This document shows positions 46,423 to 55,208 of a DNA stretch of 64,000 bases, in pieces. The DNA lies in contig OZ244061.1 in assembly GCA_965215475.1 (NCBI GenBank), positions 620,001-684,000 of the forward strand. The letters run 5' to 3'. Below the pieces are notes generated by a model that saw only the letters and a list, made by a program, of their open reading frames with translations, was not told the origin of the DNA and made no database searches. Position numbers and translations under genes: made by a program. Within the stretch, counting starts at the first letter, position 1, and each line of letters opens with the position of its first letter. This stretch comes from Bin80 sp965215475. GTDB lineage: Bacteria; Bacteroidota; Rhodothermia; Rhodothermales; Bin80.

Positions 46423-47179
46423 GGCTGATCCTGTTTGTGCTTAACCCAAGTTGTGGTTTGCCTTTCAGGCGCTGATGTCTTCGTGAAAGCAAATATCCCG
46501 TACCGAATCCAATTAATGCTCCCCCCAGAACATCACTGAACCAGTGATGTTCATCTGCCATCCTCACTACGGCAGTCCCTACCCCTAGGACAAAGAGTAC
46601 TCCCGATATAATCCCCGGATAGTACATAACCCAAGGAGTTGTAAAGGCAAAAACGGTGGTCGCATGTCCAGATGGAAACGAACGACTTCCCCCGAAGGGT
46701 TTCAGTGAATTCGGTCCCAAGTTGGCATGTGGCCTAGCGCGTCCAACTACAAACTTAAGCGTATTCGTGAACAGGTTTGCAAAAACAATTGACTCCAAAG
46801 AAGTAAATGAGGCTTCCTGAAAATAGACATCTCCACTAGTCAAAGATCCCACAAACACGATCGCGGCCATAGGACGGATAATATTTACATTGCCGACCTC
46901 ATGAAGTACTCTTCTCATCCGTGGAGCCGTTGAATCGGCAAACTTTTTTGCCTGTCTCGAAAAACTACGATCGAAATGAGACACGGCCAAAATACTGCCT
47001 GAAGCAATCCCGATGGTCAGTCCCGAACGAAGTGAAAGGCTCGACGAGGGGATGGAAGCGATATCCTCGATGGTCCAGCGTACAAATCTCATAGGATCTG
47101 CTGACTGTGCCTGAACCGCACAAACCATGATCATCATCGTACCGATCAAACCCGAAAGAATGCTCCATCCCTTCATCAC
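46406..47179 (-). CDS. PAP2 family membrane phosphatase
   Basis: 257 residues with a signal peptide or first membrane segment (about 1-24). The three PAP2 motifs are present: KFVVGRARP, FPSGHATT and VVRMADEHHWFSD, where the two His and the Asp form the catalytic set. Hydrophobic segments lie between and after the motifs. Likely substrates are undecaprenyl pyrophosphate or phosphatidate-type lipids at the periplasmic face. It starts 6 bp after the stop of an upstream lipoprotein gene, so the two are probably co-transcribed. Confidence 0.87.
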   Translation of the reverse strand: MMKGWSILSGLIGTMMIMVCAVQAQSADPMRFVRWTIEDIASIPSSSLSLRSGLTIGIASGSILAVSHFDRSFSRQAKKFADSTAPRMRRVLHEVGNVNIIRPMAAIVFVGSLTSGDVYFQEASFTSLESIVFANLFTNTLKFVVGRARPHANLGPNSLKPFGGSRSFPSGHATTVFAFTTPWVMYYPGIISGVLFVLGVGTAVVRMADEHHWFSDVLGGALIGFGTGYLLSRRHQRLKGKPQLGLSTNRISLTWSI

Positions 47180-47185
47180 CTATCA

Positions 47186-47671
47186 TTATCCGTTAACATA
47201 TATATCTCCGTACGATACCAGCCTGCCCCGAGTATCGACAATAAAGACTCTGATCAATCCTTTCATCCCTAAGATACTCGGCATAAATCGAAAAACATAC
47301 GACCCAGTTTCATTCGCATTCGGGATACGATCTAACCTTCTAGGAATCCCATTCGTATCATAGCTAGTAGCCTCCAGTCCTCCCTGAACGGAGTTGGATA
47401 ACCGAATACGGACTGGGATTGCGACCGATTCCCCGGGTGAGACTGGATTAGGAAACGCCGGATCAATTACAATACGCCCGTTATATGCGGGGGAAAGTCT
47501 CCAATCATTCTCATCCATAGATTGGATCTCTCCATTTTCAGATGTCTGTGTAAATCCCACTGGATCTGAAAATGCTTCATTCTCAAATGCATCCTGATCT
47601 TCCCCTGCATCACAGGCACCGAGTCCCCAGATCATCGTTAACATCAATATAATCCTCAAAGCAATCATCAA
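47186..47671 (-). CDS. Lipoprotein of unknown function
   Basis: 161 residues with a lipobox (MIWGLGAC, Cys at about 20) after a short hydrophobic segment. The mature protein starts with an acidic stretch (DAGEDQDAFENEAF) and then a single Ig-like beta domain that contains DPAFPNPVSPGESVAIPVRIRL, similar to the proline-asparagine start of sorting-domain folds but with a lipid anchor. Upstream partner of the PAP2 gene. Only 14 bp separate its start from the divergent ABC ATPase, so the promoters must overlap the coding starts. Confidence 0.75.
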   Translation of the reverse strand: MMIALRIILMLTMIWGLGACDAGEDQDAFENEAFSDPVGFTQTSENGEIQSMDENDWRLSPAYNGRIVIDPAFPNPVSPGESVAIPVRIRLSNSVQGGLEATSYDTNGIPRRLDRIPNANETGSYVFRFMPSILGMKGLIRVFIVDTRGRLVSYGDIYVNG

Positions 47672-47685
47672 TCTGAACTCGACTC

Positions 47686-48510
47686 GTGACGATTACGCGA
47701 ACAAATAACAATGTTCCAAACACCCCCGCGACTTCATTACTGGCCGTTCGAGATTTGAGTATTCAGCTTCACGGAACTCCAATTGTTCATTCTCTTCAAT
47801 TTAATCTGTATCCAAGAACGATTACTGGACTTGTCGGACCCAATGGTTGTGGAAAAACAACCCTCCTTCGTGCAATCTGTGGTTATCTGCCGTACTCGGG
47901 ATCTATCCTGCTCAAAGAAAAAGAAGTTAGCGAGTGGCCTAGACGGGAGCTAGCACGGAAAATATCCTTCGTTCGACAAGCCCCTGCGCTTTCTTTTGAC
48001 TTTACCGTGAAAGAACTCGTCCTGCTAGGATTGTTGCCTCGTAAATCGCTTCTGGAGGGGATCTCTCGTCAAGACCACGAGTCCTTGCACGAAGTCCTGG
48101 AACAGATTGGGCTTTCTGGTTTTTCGAAACGATCTGTGCAATCGCTTAGTGGCGGAGAACGCCAACGTGCCTATTTGGCGCAAGCGATTCTGCAGGATTC
48201 GACACTGCTCCTACTTGACGAACCCACGGCTCACCTCGATATAAACCATCAATATCAGTTCCTTGAATTATTGAAAGATTTGGTCACTCAAGGGAAAACG
48301 ATCCTTGCGGTGTTTCATGATCTTGAGCTCGCTGCAAAATTCTCTGACCATCTGCTGGTCTTGCATCAGGGACATCAATTTGATCATGGCCCCCCCTCAA
48401 ACATCTTGAACGACGAGTTACTCGCCCGCGTATTCAAAATGCGCGCACATGTCAGGACAAATCCAGGCGGAGAGTATAGAATCACGTATATCTCCTCTCT
48501 GAAATTATAA
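47686..48510 (+). CDS. ABC transporter ATPase, FecE/BtuD-like
   Basis: 274 residues with a GTG start at 47686. Walker A GPNGCGKTT at 51-59, signature SLSGGERQRAYLAQAI, Walker B LLLLDEPTAHLD, and H-loop VFHDLELAAKFSD. The signature and the DLELAAKF segment fit the ATPases of iron-siderophore and cobalamin importers. No binding protein or permease is adjacent, so the rest of the transporter must be elsewhere. A link to the B12 receptor 4 kb away is possible but not shown. Confidence 0.82.
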   Translation: MTITRTNNNVPNTPATSLLAVRDLSIQLHGTPIVHSLQFNLYPRTITGLVGPNGCGKTTLLRAICGYLPYSGSILLKEKEVSEWPRRELARKISFVRQAPALSFDFTVKELVLLGLLPRKSLLEGISRQDHESLHEVLEQIGLSGFSKRSVQSLSGGERQRAYLAQAILQDSTLLLLDEPTAHLDINHQYQFLELLKDLVTQGKTILAVFHDLELAAKFSDHLLVLHQGHQFDHGPPSNILNDELLARVFKMRAHVRTNPGGEYRITYISSLKL

Positions 48511-48541
48511 CCTATCCCACCCTTCTAAGACAGGTCAATGG

Positions 48542-49723
48542 TTATGGCACATGCGGAGCCTGACCTACTTCCATGGTATCGAATTCTTGATGATCCAGTT
48601 GCTGTACAAGATCATGGATCTGTTCCAATGTCGTGGTAATCCAGATATCCACGCCTTCTGAGTTATGAATCTCTGAAAAAGGATATCCCATAACGGGAAT
48701 CCGATCTCCGTCTATCTGAACAGGACCCGTACCTGAACGCCCTAACATGATCACAGAATGAATGTTTTTTCGTGCCCAAACAGGATATTCAAATACGGTA
48801 TGCAATGCCGCACCCGTCCCTGTAACAATCAGAAGAGATCGCTTCGGAAATATCCTCTCGATCCGCCTTGACACATAATTACGTGTGAGCTCCAATAGAA
48901 TCGCCGAAGGTATCCACCGAGAAGAATCTGACTCCATAGAGATCCATTCCGGGTCCGCAGTCACAATGATGAGTTGCGATGCATACCGCGGATCTCGACC
49001 AGAAATCAACCCCATCACATTCAAAGGGGATTCATACGTATCTATCCAAGTTTCTATGAGCACCGGTTCAGGGAGAACATATCTCTTTCCGGGAAACAGG
49101 CCTACGGTAGTGCCGTCTACAGGTATCCCTAATATGCTCCCGAGAGCGGATGGAGTGACCTCCAATACCAAGGCATCGACCTCCTTTTTTGCCACGAAAT
49201 GCGGGGTCACCTCTCCTACAGCCAGAATCACTTTCGTGCCTCGATCAACCAGATCGTCAAGACGATCTGATGTAAGGAACTGCTTTGGAAGCACAACAGC
49301 TGCTGAACTCTCACCTCCTGTGGAATCCTCCAGAGTTATCCATTCATTGATCATGTGTGCACCGGTCCCTGATCGGGAATCCGGCCAGAAAGACTCGCCA
49401 AGCCCGGTTACACTACCAAGCTTTCCTCCTCGGATCATACGTCTTGATCCTTGAAGTGGAAAGATCAAAGAGTCACGGAATACAGGCTGTAGTCCGGCGA
49501 TTCGAGCAGCCATATAGGATGTGATATTTCGAGGTTGTCCAGATTCTTCTTCCAAAACCAATTGTCGAGCATCCTGAATTACATTGGCGGGTTGCCATAG
49601 CGATAGATCGGAATCATTTCCCGAATCCATTGGATCCAATGTAGTACAGCCGACAAGGAATAATGCCAGAAAAAAACAGCTACAGGAAAGCGCCCAATAA
49701 GACTGGAGTTTCATGGAATGCAT
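48542..49723 (-). CDS. Lipoprotein with a degenerate peptidase M28-like domain
   Basis: 393 residues; lipobox LFLVGC with the Cys at about 26. The segment YESPLNVMGLISGRDPRYASQLIIVTADPEW lines up with the NVIG..PGSDP..A.E.VV..AHYDH region of M28 aminopeptidases, but the metal-binding HxD is replaced by TADPEW, and a later SLLIVTGTGAAL segment lacks the usual Glu residues. A PA-like insertion (SAAVVLPKQFLTSD ... RGTKVILAVG) also fits secreted M28 architecture. Likely non-catalytic. It follows the glycosyltransferase by 5 bp, so both form an operon. The family call is my inference. Confidence 0.55.
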   Translation of the reverse strand: MHSMKLQSYWALSCSCFFLALFLVGCTTLDPMDSGNDSDLSLWQPANVIQDARQLVLEEESGQPRNITSYMAARIAGLQPVFRDSLIFPLQGSRRMIRGGKLGSVTGLGESFWPDSRSGTGAHMINEWITLEDSTGGESSAAVVLPKQFLTSDRLDDLVDRGTKVILAVGEVTPHFVAKKEVDALVLEVTPSALGSILGIPVDGTTVGLFPGKRYVLPEPVLIETWIDTYESPLNVMGLISGRDPRYASQLIIVTADPEWISMESDSSRWIPSAILLELTRNYVSRRIERIFPKRSLLIVTGTGAALHTVFEYPVWARKNIHSVIMLGRSGTGPVQIDGDRIPVMGYPFSEIHNSEGVDIWITTTLEQIHDLVQQLDHQEFDTMEVGQAPHVP

Positions 49724-49728
49724 ACCGG

Positions 49729-50865
49729 TTACATCATTGATTCAATTGCGCTGAGAAGCCTGTTCCATCCCAGAGACTGTTTATGATGCCGTACTCCCTT
49801 TACAAGATCGTCTTCCATTTCCTCCGCAAAATACCTTATGATAGCTTGAGCCAGTGAAGATGGATCATTCGGGGGAACAATGAGGCCAGATTTTTTATGA
49901 ATCACAATCTCGGCTAGCCCACCCACATCTGTAGTAATCACAGGAACATCAAACTGATAGGCAACCTGAGCAATTCCACTCTGCGTTGCAGATAAATAAG
50001 GCTGTACGACCACATTGGCTGAAGCAAAGTAGTCTGCTACTTCATCTTTGGGAATGTATTCGTTGATCAGCCATACTTGCTCTGAGAGCCCTAATGACTC
50101 AACCGTCCTTCTATAGGATGCCTCCTCTTCATAAAACTCGCCTGCCACGATTAAACAAATGTCAGGAATCGCAGCTCGAACCTGATCCAGACTCTCTAAA
50201 AGAATATGAAGTCCTTTGTATTGCCGAACAAACCCGAAAAATAAAATTACGGGTACATTCTGAGCCAGCTGTAATCTTGCGCGCGCTTCGGTGCGATTGG
50301 TCGCCTCACCAAAAATATCATAGACTGGATGGGGCGCAATCGTACGCGGACAAGAAACGTTCAGTCGATTTAAATCCTCATTCACGGAGGAAGACATCAC
50401 CACACATCCCTGTACTGCCTTGAAAAAATAGCGTCCTAAAGCAATATCGCCTGGCCGACGCTCATGAGGTAATGCATTATCAACTACAACCAAACAGGTA
50501 ATATTGACTCGTGAAAGTCTACGTGCCATTGTGCCAAAAACCGGTGCAAAAAATGGCATCCAATAACGAAAAATGACTATGTCTGCCTCTATCTCCCGGA
50601 TGCGCTGAATCGCCCTCCACCATGACAGAGGATTGATCGAATCGATTAATCGTTCCGCTTTCACCGCTCTTTCCATTTCCGTTCCCGTTTCGTATTGCGT
50701 TCGACCTGGAAAAAGAAATTCAGGGTATTGACGGGTAAACGTAATGGCATGAACTTGATGCCCTCGGGAAATTAACCTGGCTGCGATGGTTTCCGAAAGA
50801 TGAGCAATTCCCCCCCGATAGGGGTACATCGGACTAATCAGCACAATTTTTCGTCTCTCACCCAT
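49729..50865 (-). CDS. Glycosyltransferase family 4
   Basis: 378 residues with GT-B fold features: an N-terminal ISPMYPYRGGIAHLSETIAARL glycine-rich start, the interdomain FGFVRQYKGLHILLESL segment, and a C-terminal nucleotide-sugar region (YIPKDEVADYFASANVVVQPYLSATQSGIAQVAYQF ... GLIVPPNDPSSLAQAI). The usual EX7E reads as SATQSGIAQ in this copy. Probably builds a cell-surface or extracellular glycan; donor and acceptor unknown. Upstream of, and coupled to, the lipoprotein gene. Confidence 0.83.
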   Translation of the reverse strand: MGERRKIVLISPMYPYRGGIAHLSETIAARLISRGHQVHAITFTRQYPEFLFPGRTQYETGTEMERAVKAERLIDSINPLSWWRAIQRIREIEADIVIFRYWMPFFAPVFGTMARRLSRVNITCLVVVDNALPHERRPGDIALGRYFFKAVQGCVVMSSSVNEDLNRLNVSCPRTIAPHPVYDIFGEATNRTEARARLQLAQNVPVILFFGFVRQYKGLHILLESLDQVRAAIPDICLIVAGEFYEEEASYRRTVESLGLSEQVWLINEYIPKDEVADYFASANVVVQPYLSATQSGIAQVAYQFDVPVITTDVGGLAEIVIHKKSGLIVPPNDPSSLAQAIIRYFAEEMEDDLVKGVRHHKQSLGWNRLLSAIESMM

Positions 50866-51051
50866 TTGCCACCTTCAAGAAAATCGATTGAACTTCATGA
50901 AAATACTCACTGAACCGGAATTTCCGTTTCCCCACCTGAATCGGCTGATCTGAATCCTAGATTTTGAATCATTCCGGCATTTCCTAGACACATTTGCAAC
51001 TACAAAGAATCAATTGCGTACCTAATTTAAACAACCCTATCAGTTCCATCT

Positions 51052-51387
51052 ATGACATCAAGAAAAAACAATTTCGGAGAGCGAATCGGAGACCGCTTTG
51101 AAGAAATCAAAGTAGAGGGCTCTCAATTAGTTGATAAAGTAAAAGAACTTGCACGAGAGGGGAGCGCCCGAAAAATATCCATCCTCAAAGATGGTCAAAC
51201 CCTGGCTGAATTTCCAATGTACGTAGGACTCGTAGGCTCTGGGGCCGCCGTTTTGATTGCTCCCATGATCGCGGCCGTTGCAGCTATCGCGGCACTCGTT
51301 ACCCATGTTACAATTCGTATTGAACGGGAACCCCCGGAAGGGGGGATTGAACGGAGCTCTTCAAAAGATCCTGACGACCTGCCGTGA
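51052..51387 (+). CDS. DUF4342 domain protein
   Basis: 111 residues. The DUF4342 core is at about 12-92: EEIKVEGSQLVDKVKELAREGSARKISILKDGQTLAEFP, then a glycine/alanine-rich hydrophobic segment (VGSGAAVLIAPMIAAVAAIAALV), then a conserved short strand (THVTIRIER). Probably membrane-associated; function unknown. Its last 4 bp overlap the GTG start of the dehydratase (GTGA), so the two are translated together. Confidence 0.8.
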   Translation: MTSRKNNFGERIGDRFEEIKVEGSQLVDKVKELAREGSARKISILKDGQTLAEFPMYVGLVGSGAAVLIAPMIAAVAAIAALVTHVTIRIEREPPEGGIERSSSKDPDDLP

Positions 51388-52349
51388 TTTTATCCCACCG
51401 TGTGGGCTTTGAAGATGTCTGTTCGGCTGCTGAACAGCTTCGCGGGATCGTCCATAAAACTCCGGTTCTCACCTCCAGCACCATAGATGCGCGCATCGGA
51501 GCACGCGTGTATTTCAAGTGTGAAAATTTTCAACGCTCGGGAAGTTTTAAATTCCGAGGTGCCTACAACACATTAAGACAACTTCCCGCCACTACCAGAG
51601 AAGTTCTTACCTTTTCTTCCGGCAATCATGCCCAAGCCGTTGCACTGGCAGGAGCACACCTAGATATCCAACCTACAATTGTGATGCCCCATGATGCCCC
51701 TTCCGTAAAACGAGCTGCAACCGCTGGATATGGAGCGGAGATTATCTTCTATGATCGGAATGAGATAAGCCGTGAGTCATTGGCAGAACAGTTAGCTGCA
51801 GAGAAGAAACTACCGATCATTCCTCCCTATGACCACCCGCACATTGTCGCTGGACAGGGGACTGCTGCACTGGAATTGCTTCAGGATCATCCAGATTTAG
51901 ACCTCCTCCTGGTTCCATGCGGTGGTGGTGGATTGCTCTCAGGTTCTCTCCTTGCATCCCAGGTCGCCAATTCAACGATCCAGGTCATTGGAGTCGAACC
52001 TGATGCAGCTAATGATGCCGCACTCAGTTTCAAAAGTGGTGTTCTACATACCGTTCATAATCCAGATACCATTGCAGATGGTGCGCGCACTCCATCACTT
52101 GGAGCTCTGACCTTTGAGATCATATGCACCCTTGCACATGATCTCATCACAGTATCTGACCAATCAATTCTGTCCGCTATGAACATATTATGGGATCGAA
52201 TGAAGATCGTTGTCGAACCAACGGGAGCCCTGGGGTTGGCGGCGCTTTTGAGCAAAGCCGTTGATGTAAAAGGGAGGAGTGTCGGAGTGATCCTGAGCGG
52301 CGGAAATGTTGGCCTTGATCAGATCCAATCCTATCCAAGTAGCATCTAA
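51384..52349 (+). CDS. Threonine/serine dehydratase, PLP-dependent
   Basis: 321 residues, the catalytic fold only, without the C-terminal regulatory ACT domain of IlvA. The PLP-binding Lys is at 56 (SGSFKFRGAYN) and the phosphate-binding glycine loop is PCGGGGLLSG at about 178-187. It deaminates threonine to 2-oxobutanoate or serine to pyruvate; size resembles biodegradative TdcB and serine racemase-like enzymes. The start is GTG, overlapping the DUF4342 stop. It ends one base from the convergent surE stop. Confidence 0.87.
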   Translation: MILSHRVGFEDVCSAAEQLRGIVHKTPVLTSSTIDARIGARVYFKCENFQRSGSFKFRGAYNTLRQLPATTREVLTFSSGNHAQAVALAGAHLDIQPTIVMPHDAPSVKRAATAGYGAEIIFYDRNEISRESLAEQLAAEKKLPIIPPYDHPHIVAGQGTAALELLQDHPDLDLLLVPCGGGGLLSGSLLASQVANSTIQVIGVEPDAANDAALSFKSGVLHTVHNPDTIADGARTPSLGALTFEIICTLAHDLITVSDQSILSAMNILWDRMKIVVEPTGALGLAALLSKAVDVKGRSVGVILSGGNVGLDQIQSYPSSI

Positions 52350-52350
52350 T

Positions 52351-53151
52351 TTAGTCCAAAGGCTCGGACCAGCGCCAAGTCTTCAAGACATTAATACATC
52401 CGTGCGCCGTACGGTCATACTGCAACGGCGTGACAGATACATATCCGTTTTCGAGTGATCCGGTATCCGTATCATCACCCGTATCCAATACGTTCATCAT
52501 CCCGCGGTACCAGTAATACGACCGGTTTGAGGGGTCGGTACGCCCGACAAACCCCTCTTCCCACCTTGATCTCGCCTGACGAGCAACCTGTATCCCTTTA
52601 ATTTGAGCCTCGGGAAGATCAGGAATATTCGCACTGAGAACTACCCCTCTCGGTAGCTGGCTTCTGAGTACTTTCTGTGCAATCACCTTGGCATAATGAC
52701 CAGATGGGGAATAATCCGCATCCGGGTCATTGGAGTCAAGGCTAAACGCAATGGAATCAATCCCATTTACGGAAGATTCGGTTGCGGCACTGATCGTTCC
52801 TGAATAGATTACGTTAATTGCAACGTTGGAACCCCGGTTGATCCCGCTGACAGCCAGATCCGGTTTGCGGTGTAATAACTCGTGCAAAGCCAGTTTCATA
52901 CAGTCGCAAGGTGTACCGGTAATGCCCAGAGCCCGAATATGACTCAACTCACCCCCAAAATTATATGTCTCCACTCGTATCGGATCATCCAAGGTGATCG
53001 AATGTCCCACTGCTGTTCGGTTTTTAAGCGGGGCCACGACAACCACGTCCCCCACCTCATCCATTGCCTTGGCTAACGCCCGAATACCTGGCGATTGAAT
53101 CCCGTCGTCATTCGTAACTAAAATCAGCGGCCGCCTGCGAGAGCTAATCAT
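52351..53151 (-). CDS. surE: 5'/3'-nucleotidase SurE
   Basis: 266 residues. The N-terminal ILVTNDDGIQSPGIRAL contains the metal-binding Asp-Asp pair; GTPCDCMKLAL and SGINRGSNVAINVIYSGTISAATES carry the remaining metal ligands and the family signature. SurE removes phosphate from nucleoside monophosphates in the cytoplasm and is linked to stationary-phase survival. Last gene of the leftward run that starts at dxr, 28 bp after panB. Confidence 0.93.
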   Translation of the reverse strand: MISSRRRPLILVTNDDGIQSPGIRALAKAMDEVGDVVVVAPLKNRTAVGHSITLDDPIRVETYNFGGELSHIRALGITGTPCDCMKLALHELLHRKPDLAVSGINRGSNVAINVIYSGTISAATESSVNGIDSIAFSLDSNDPDADYSPSGHYAKVIAQKVLRSQLPRGVVLSANIPDLPEAQIKGIQVARQARSRWEEGFVGRTDPSNRSYYWYRGMMNVLDTGDDTDTGSLENGYVSVTPLQYDRTAHGCINVLKTWRWSEPLD

Positions 53152-53179
53152 GGTTTCTAATTACTCTGGTAGATACAGA

Positions 53180-53986
53180 TTAATAACTCTCCTCAGGGGC
53201 TGGAAAGGTATGATTGTGCACATCTGATACATAATTCTTGACCGACTCAGAAATCAGATCCATCAAATTCGCATAGCGCCGGACAAAACGCGGATGAAAG
53301 TCATTATTCAAGCCTAGTGCATCATGCGTGACCAGGATTTGACCGTCACATAAATTTCCTGCTCCAATCCCAATCGTTGGAATATCCAATGATGTCGAGA
53401 TCTCCGCCGCTAATTTGGCCGGAATTTTCTCCAATACAATGGCAAAGCAGCCAGCTTTCTCAAGCATAAGTGCATCTTGGCGGAGTTTCTCGGCTTCCTT
53501 CAACTCTTTAGCTCGCACCTTGTACGTTCCAAATTGATAAATACTCTGGGGGGTCAACCCTAGATGTCCCATCACGGGGATCCCGGCTTCAATGATCCGC
53601 TCCATGACAGGTACGGCCGCCTCTCCCCCTTCCATCTTGATCGCATGCGCACCCGCTTCCTTCATCACACGAATCGAGGAAGCCAGTGCATCTTCACTGT
53701 TGCCTTGATACGTGCCAAACGGCAGATCGACAACGACAAGAGCACGCTTCACCCCTCGAATAACACACTGGGCGTGATAGATCATGTTGTCCAGCGTGAT
53801 CGGAAGTGTCGTCTCGTGTCCAGCCACAACATTGGATGCCGAATCACCCACCAAGAGAGCATCCACCCCTGCGCGATCCAATATGCGGGCCATCGTGTAG
53901 TCGTACGCAGTGAGCATCGCAATCGGATGAGCCGTATTCTTCATCTGGCGGAACGTTTCGGTCGTAACCCGCCTAACCCCTTCCAT
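53180..53986 (-). CDS. panB: 3-methyl-2-oxobutanoate hydroxymethyltransferase
   Basis: 268 residues, the normal PanB length. It transfers a one-carbon unit from methylene-tetrahydrofolate to 2-oxoisovalerate to make ketopantoate for coenzyme A synthesis. Conserved segments: MLTAYDYTMARILDRAGVD, LLVGDSASNVV, KMEGGEAAVPVMERI, PVMGHLGLTPQSIYQFG and TIGIGAGNLCDGQILVTHD, which include Mg2+ and ketovalerate ligands. Cytoplasmic. Placed between the second skp gene and surE in the same direction. Confidence 0.95.
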   Translation of the reverse strand: MEGVRRVTTETFRQMKNTAHPIAMLTAYDYTMARILDRAGVDALLVGDSASNVVAGHETTLPITLDNMIYHAQCVIRGVKRALVVVDLPFGTYQGNSEDALASSIRVMKEAGAHAIKMEGGEAAVPVMERIIEAGIPVMGHLGLTPQSIYQFGTYKVRAKELKEAEKLRQDALMLEKAGCFAIVLEKIPAKLAAEISTSLDIPTIGIGAGNLCDGQILVTHDALGLNNDFHPRFVRRYANLMDLISESVKNYVSDVHNHTFPAPEESY

Positions 53987-54029
53987 GAAACCTAGAATTT
54001 ATTTGATTGAAGGTCGTGACGGAAACCGT

Positions 54030-54614
54030 TTAATTCCCCTCAGATTGTATTGCTGCATCCACATCAATGCCTAATTCTCGAGCAACCTCAAGAGTAATAT
54101 CGACAATTCGATCCTCGTTCGCATAGAGCAAAATCGGCTGTGCAGGCCCCGCTTGGGTACGAAGGACGAGATCAAGATTTTTTTCTCCGGCAATGGTCTG
54201 GATGGCTGTATCTACCTGCTGATAGATGGGCCCCATAAGGTCCAACTCACGCTGAACTAGAGCCTGTTCCAATTCTCCCGCTTTACTACGGAGTTCCTCT
54301 TCCAAAGAAATCAATTCCTGCTCCCGTTCCTGTCGGCGCTCCTCGGATAATAAAGCCTGCTGAGTTTGATAGCGTTCCACTTTGCCCGCTAGATCTTGCT
54401 GCATACTTTGAAGAATCCGCTGCCCACTTTCCAATTCCGCCTGCAATTCTTCCTGAATGGTTCGGGTTTGAGGCATATTCGAGATGAGCACCTCATGATC
54501 TGTATACCCAATTCTTAGGGCCGGTAGTTGCTGCGCCTGAACCACAGTTGCAAGACCCATACATAGCACTGCGATAAAAAAACCAAGGTTGCGCTTAAGC
54601 GAAAAGAGTCGCAT
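54030..54614 (-). CDS. OmpH/Skp family periplasmic chaperone (second copy)
   Basis: 194 residues with a signal peptide (about 1-27, ending VVQAQ). The mature part starts with the short strand ALRIGYTDHEVLISNMP and is followed by a long charged coiled coil (about 50-125, rich in Gln, Glu and Arg), then a globular end with ILLYANEDRIVDITLEVARELGI. Skp chaperones hold unfolded outer-membrane proteins for BamA. The 3' member of a tandem skp pair 28 bp apart; overall similarity between the two is clear. Confidence 0.88.
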   Translation of the reverse strand: MRLFSLKRNLGFFIAVLCMGLATVVQAQQLPALRIGYTDHEVLISNMPQTRTIQEELQAELESGQRILQSMQQDLAGKVERYQTQQALLSEERRQEREQELISLEEELRSKAGELEQALVQRELDLMGPIYQQVDTAIQTIAGEKNLDLVLRTQAGPAQPILLYANEDRIVDITLEVARELGIDVDAAIQSEGN

Positions 54615-54641
54615 AATATTTTTTAAGTTAAAGTGTGAAGC

Positions 54642-55205
54642 TTACCGCCCAAGATTCGTGCGGGTAATGTCAATACCCAATTCCTCAAGGACGAGATCCG
54701 TAATGTCAAGCCTTTCATTCGTGTAAAGAAAAACAAAATCGCCACCTCGATCAAATACATAATCATACCCCTCCGCTTCGGCTACATCCTCAATTGCAAT
54801 CAGGACTTTTTCCTGGATCGGACGCAGAATTTGCTGCTGCTGCTCAAATAATTGACCTTCAGGCCCAAAATATTGCCTCCGTAAACGCTCTAATTCTTCT
54901 TCAGCAGCGATAATTTCATTCTGCTTTTCCTGACGCGATTCCGCCGTGTATAAAAGCTCGCGCGCCTGATACTCCTGAAACATCTCATCCAATCTGTCCT
55001 GACGCTCTGCAAGGTCTTGTTCCCACTGCCCAGTAACCCGGTCTAATGACTGCTGAGCTGTAGAGAACTCCGGGTAATTCTCATAGATCAATTCCGAATC
55101 AACATATGCGATTTTCTGCTGTGCAAAAGCCGTAGCAATCGTCCATACAAAAAGTACCCCGAGACTCAATAGCGTTCTCATGATGTGCACGTGATGGTTC
55201 AGCAT
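54642..55205 (-). CDS. OmpH/Skp family periplasmic chaperone (first copy)
   Basis: 187 residues with a signal peptide (about 1-28, ending ATAFAQ). It begins KIAYVDSELIYENYPEF, then has a coiled coil (about 45-125) with DRLDEMFQEYQARELL and EELERLRRQYFGPEGQ, and ends in the globular FVFLYTNERLDITDLVLEELGI. It starts 3 bp after the bamA stop, the arrangement expected for a chaperone made together with the outer-membrane insertase. Trimeric jellyfish-shaped chaperone by family. Confidence 0.9.
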   Translation of the reverse strand: MLNHHVHIMRTLLSLGVLFVWTIATAFAQQKIAYVDSELIYENYPEFSTAQQSLDRVTGQWEQDLAERQDRLDEMFQEYQARELLYTAESRQEKQNEIIAAEEELERLRRQYFGPEGQLFEQQQQILRPIQEKVLIAIEDVAEAEGYDYVFDRGGDFVFLYTNERLDITDLVLEELGIDITRTNLGR

Positions 55206-55208
55206 GAA

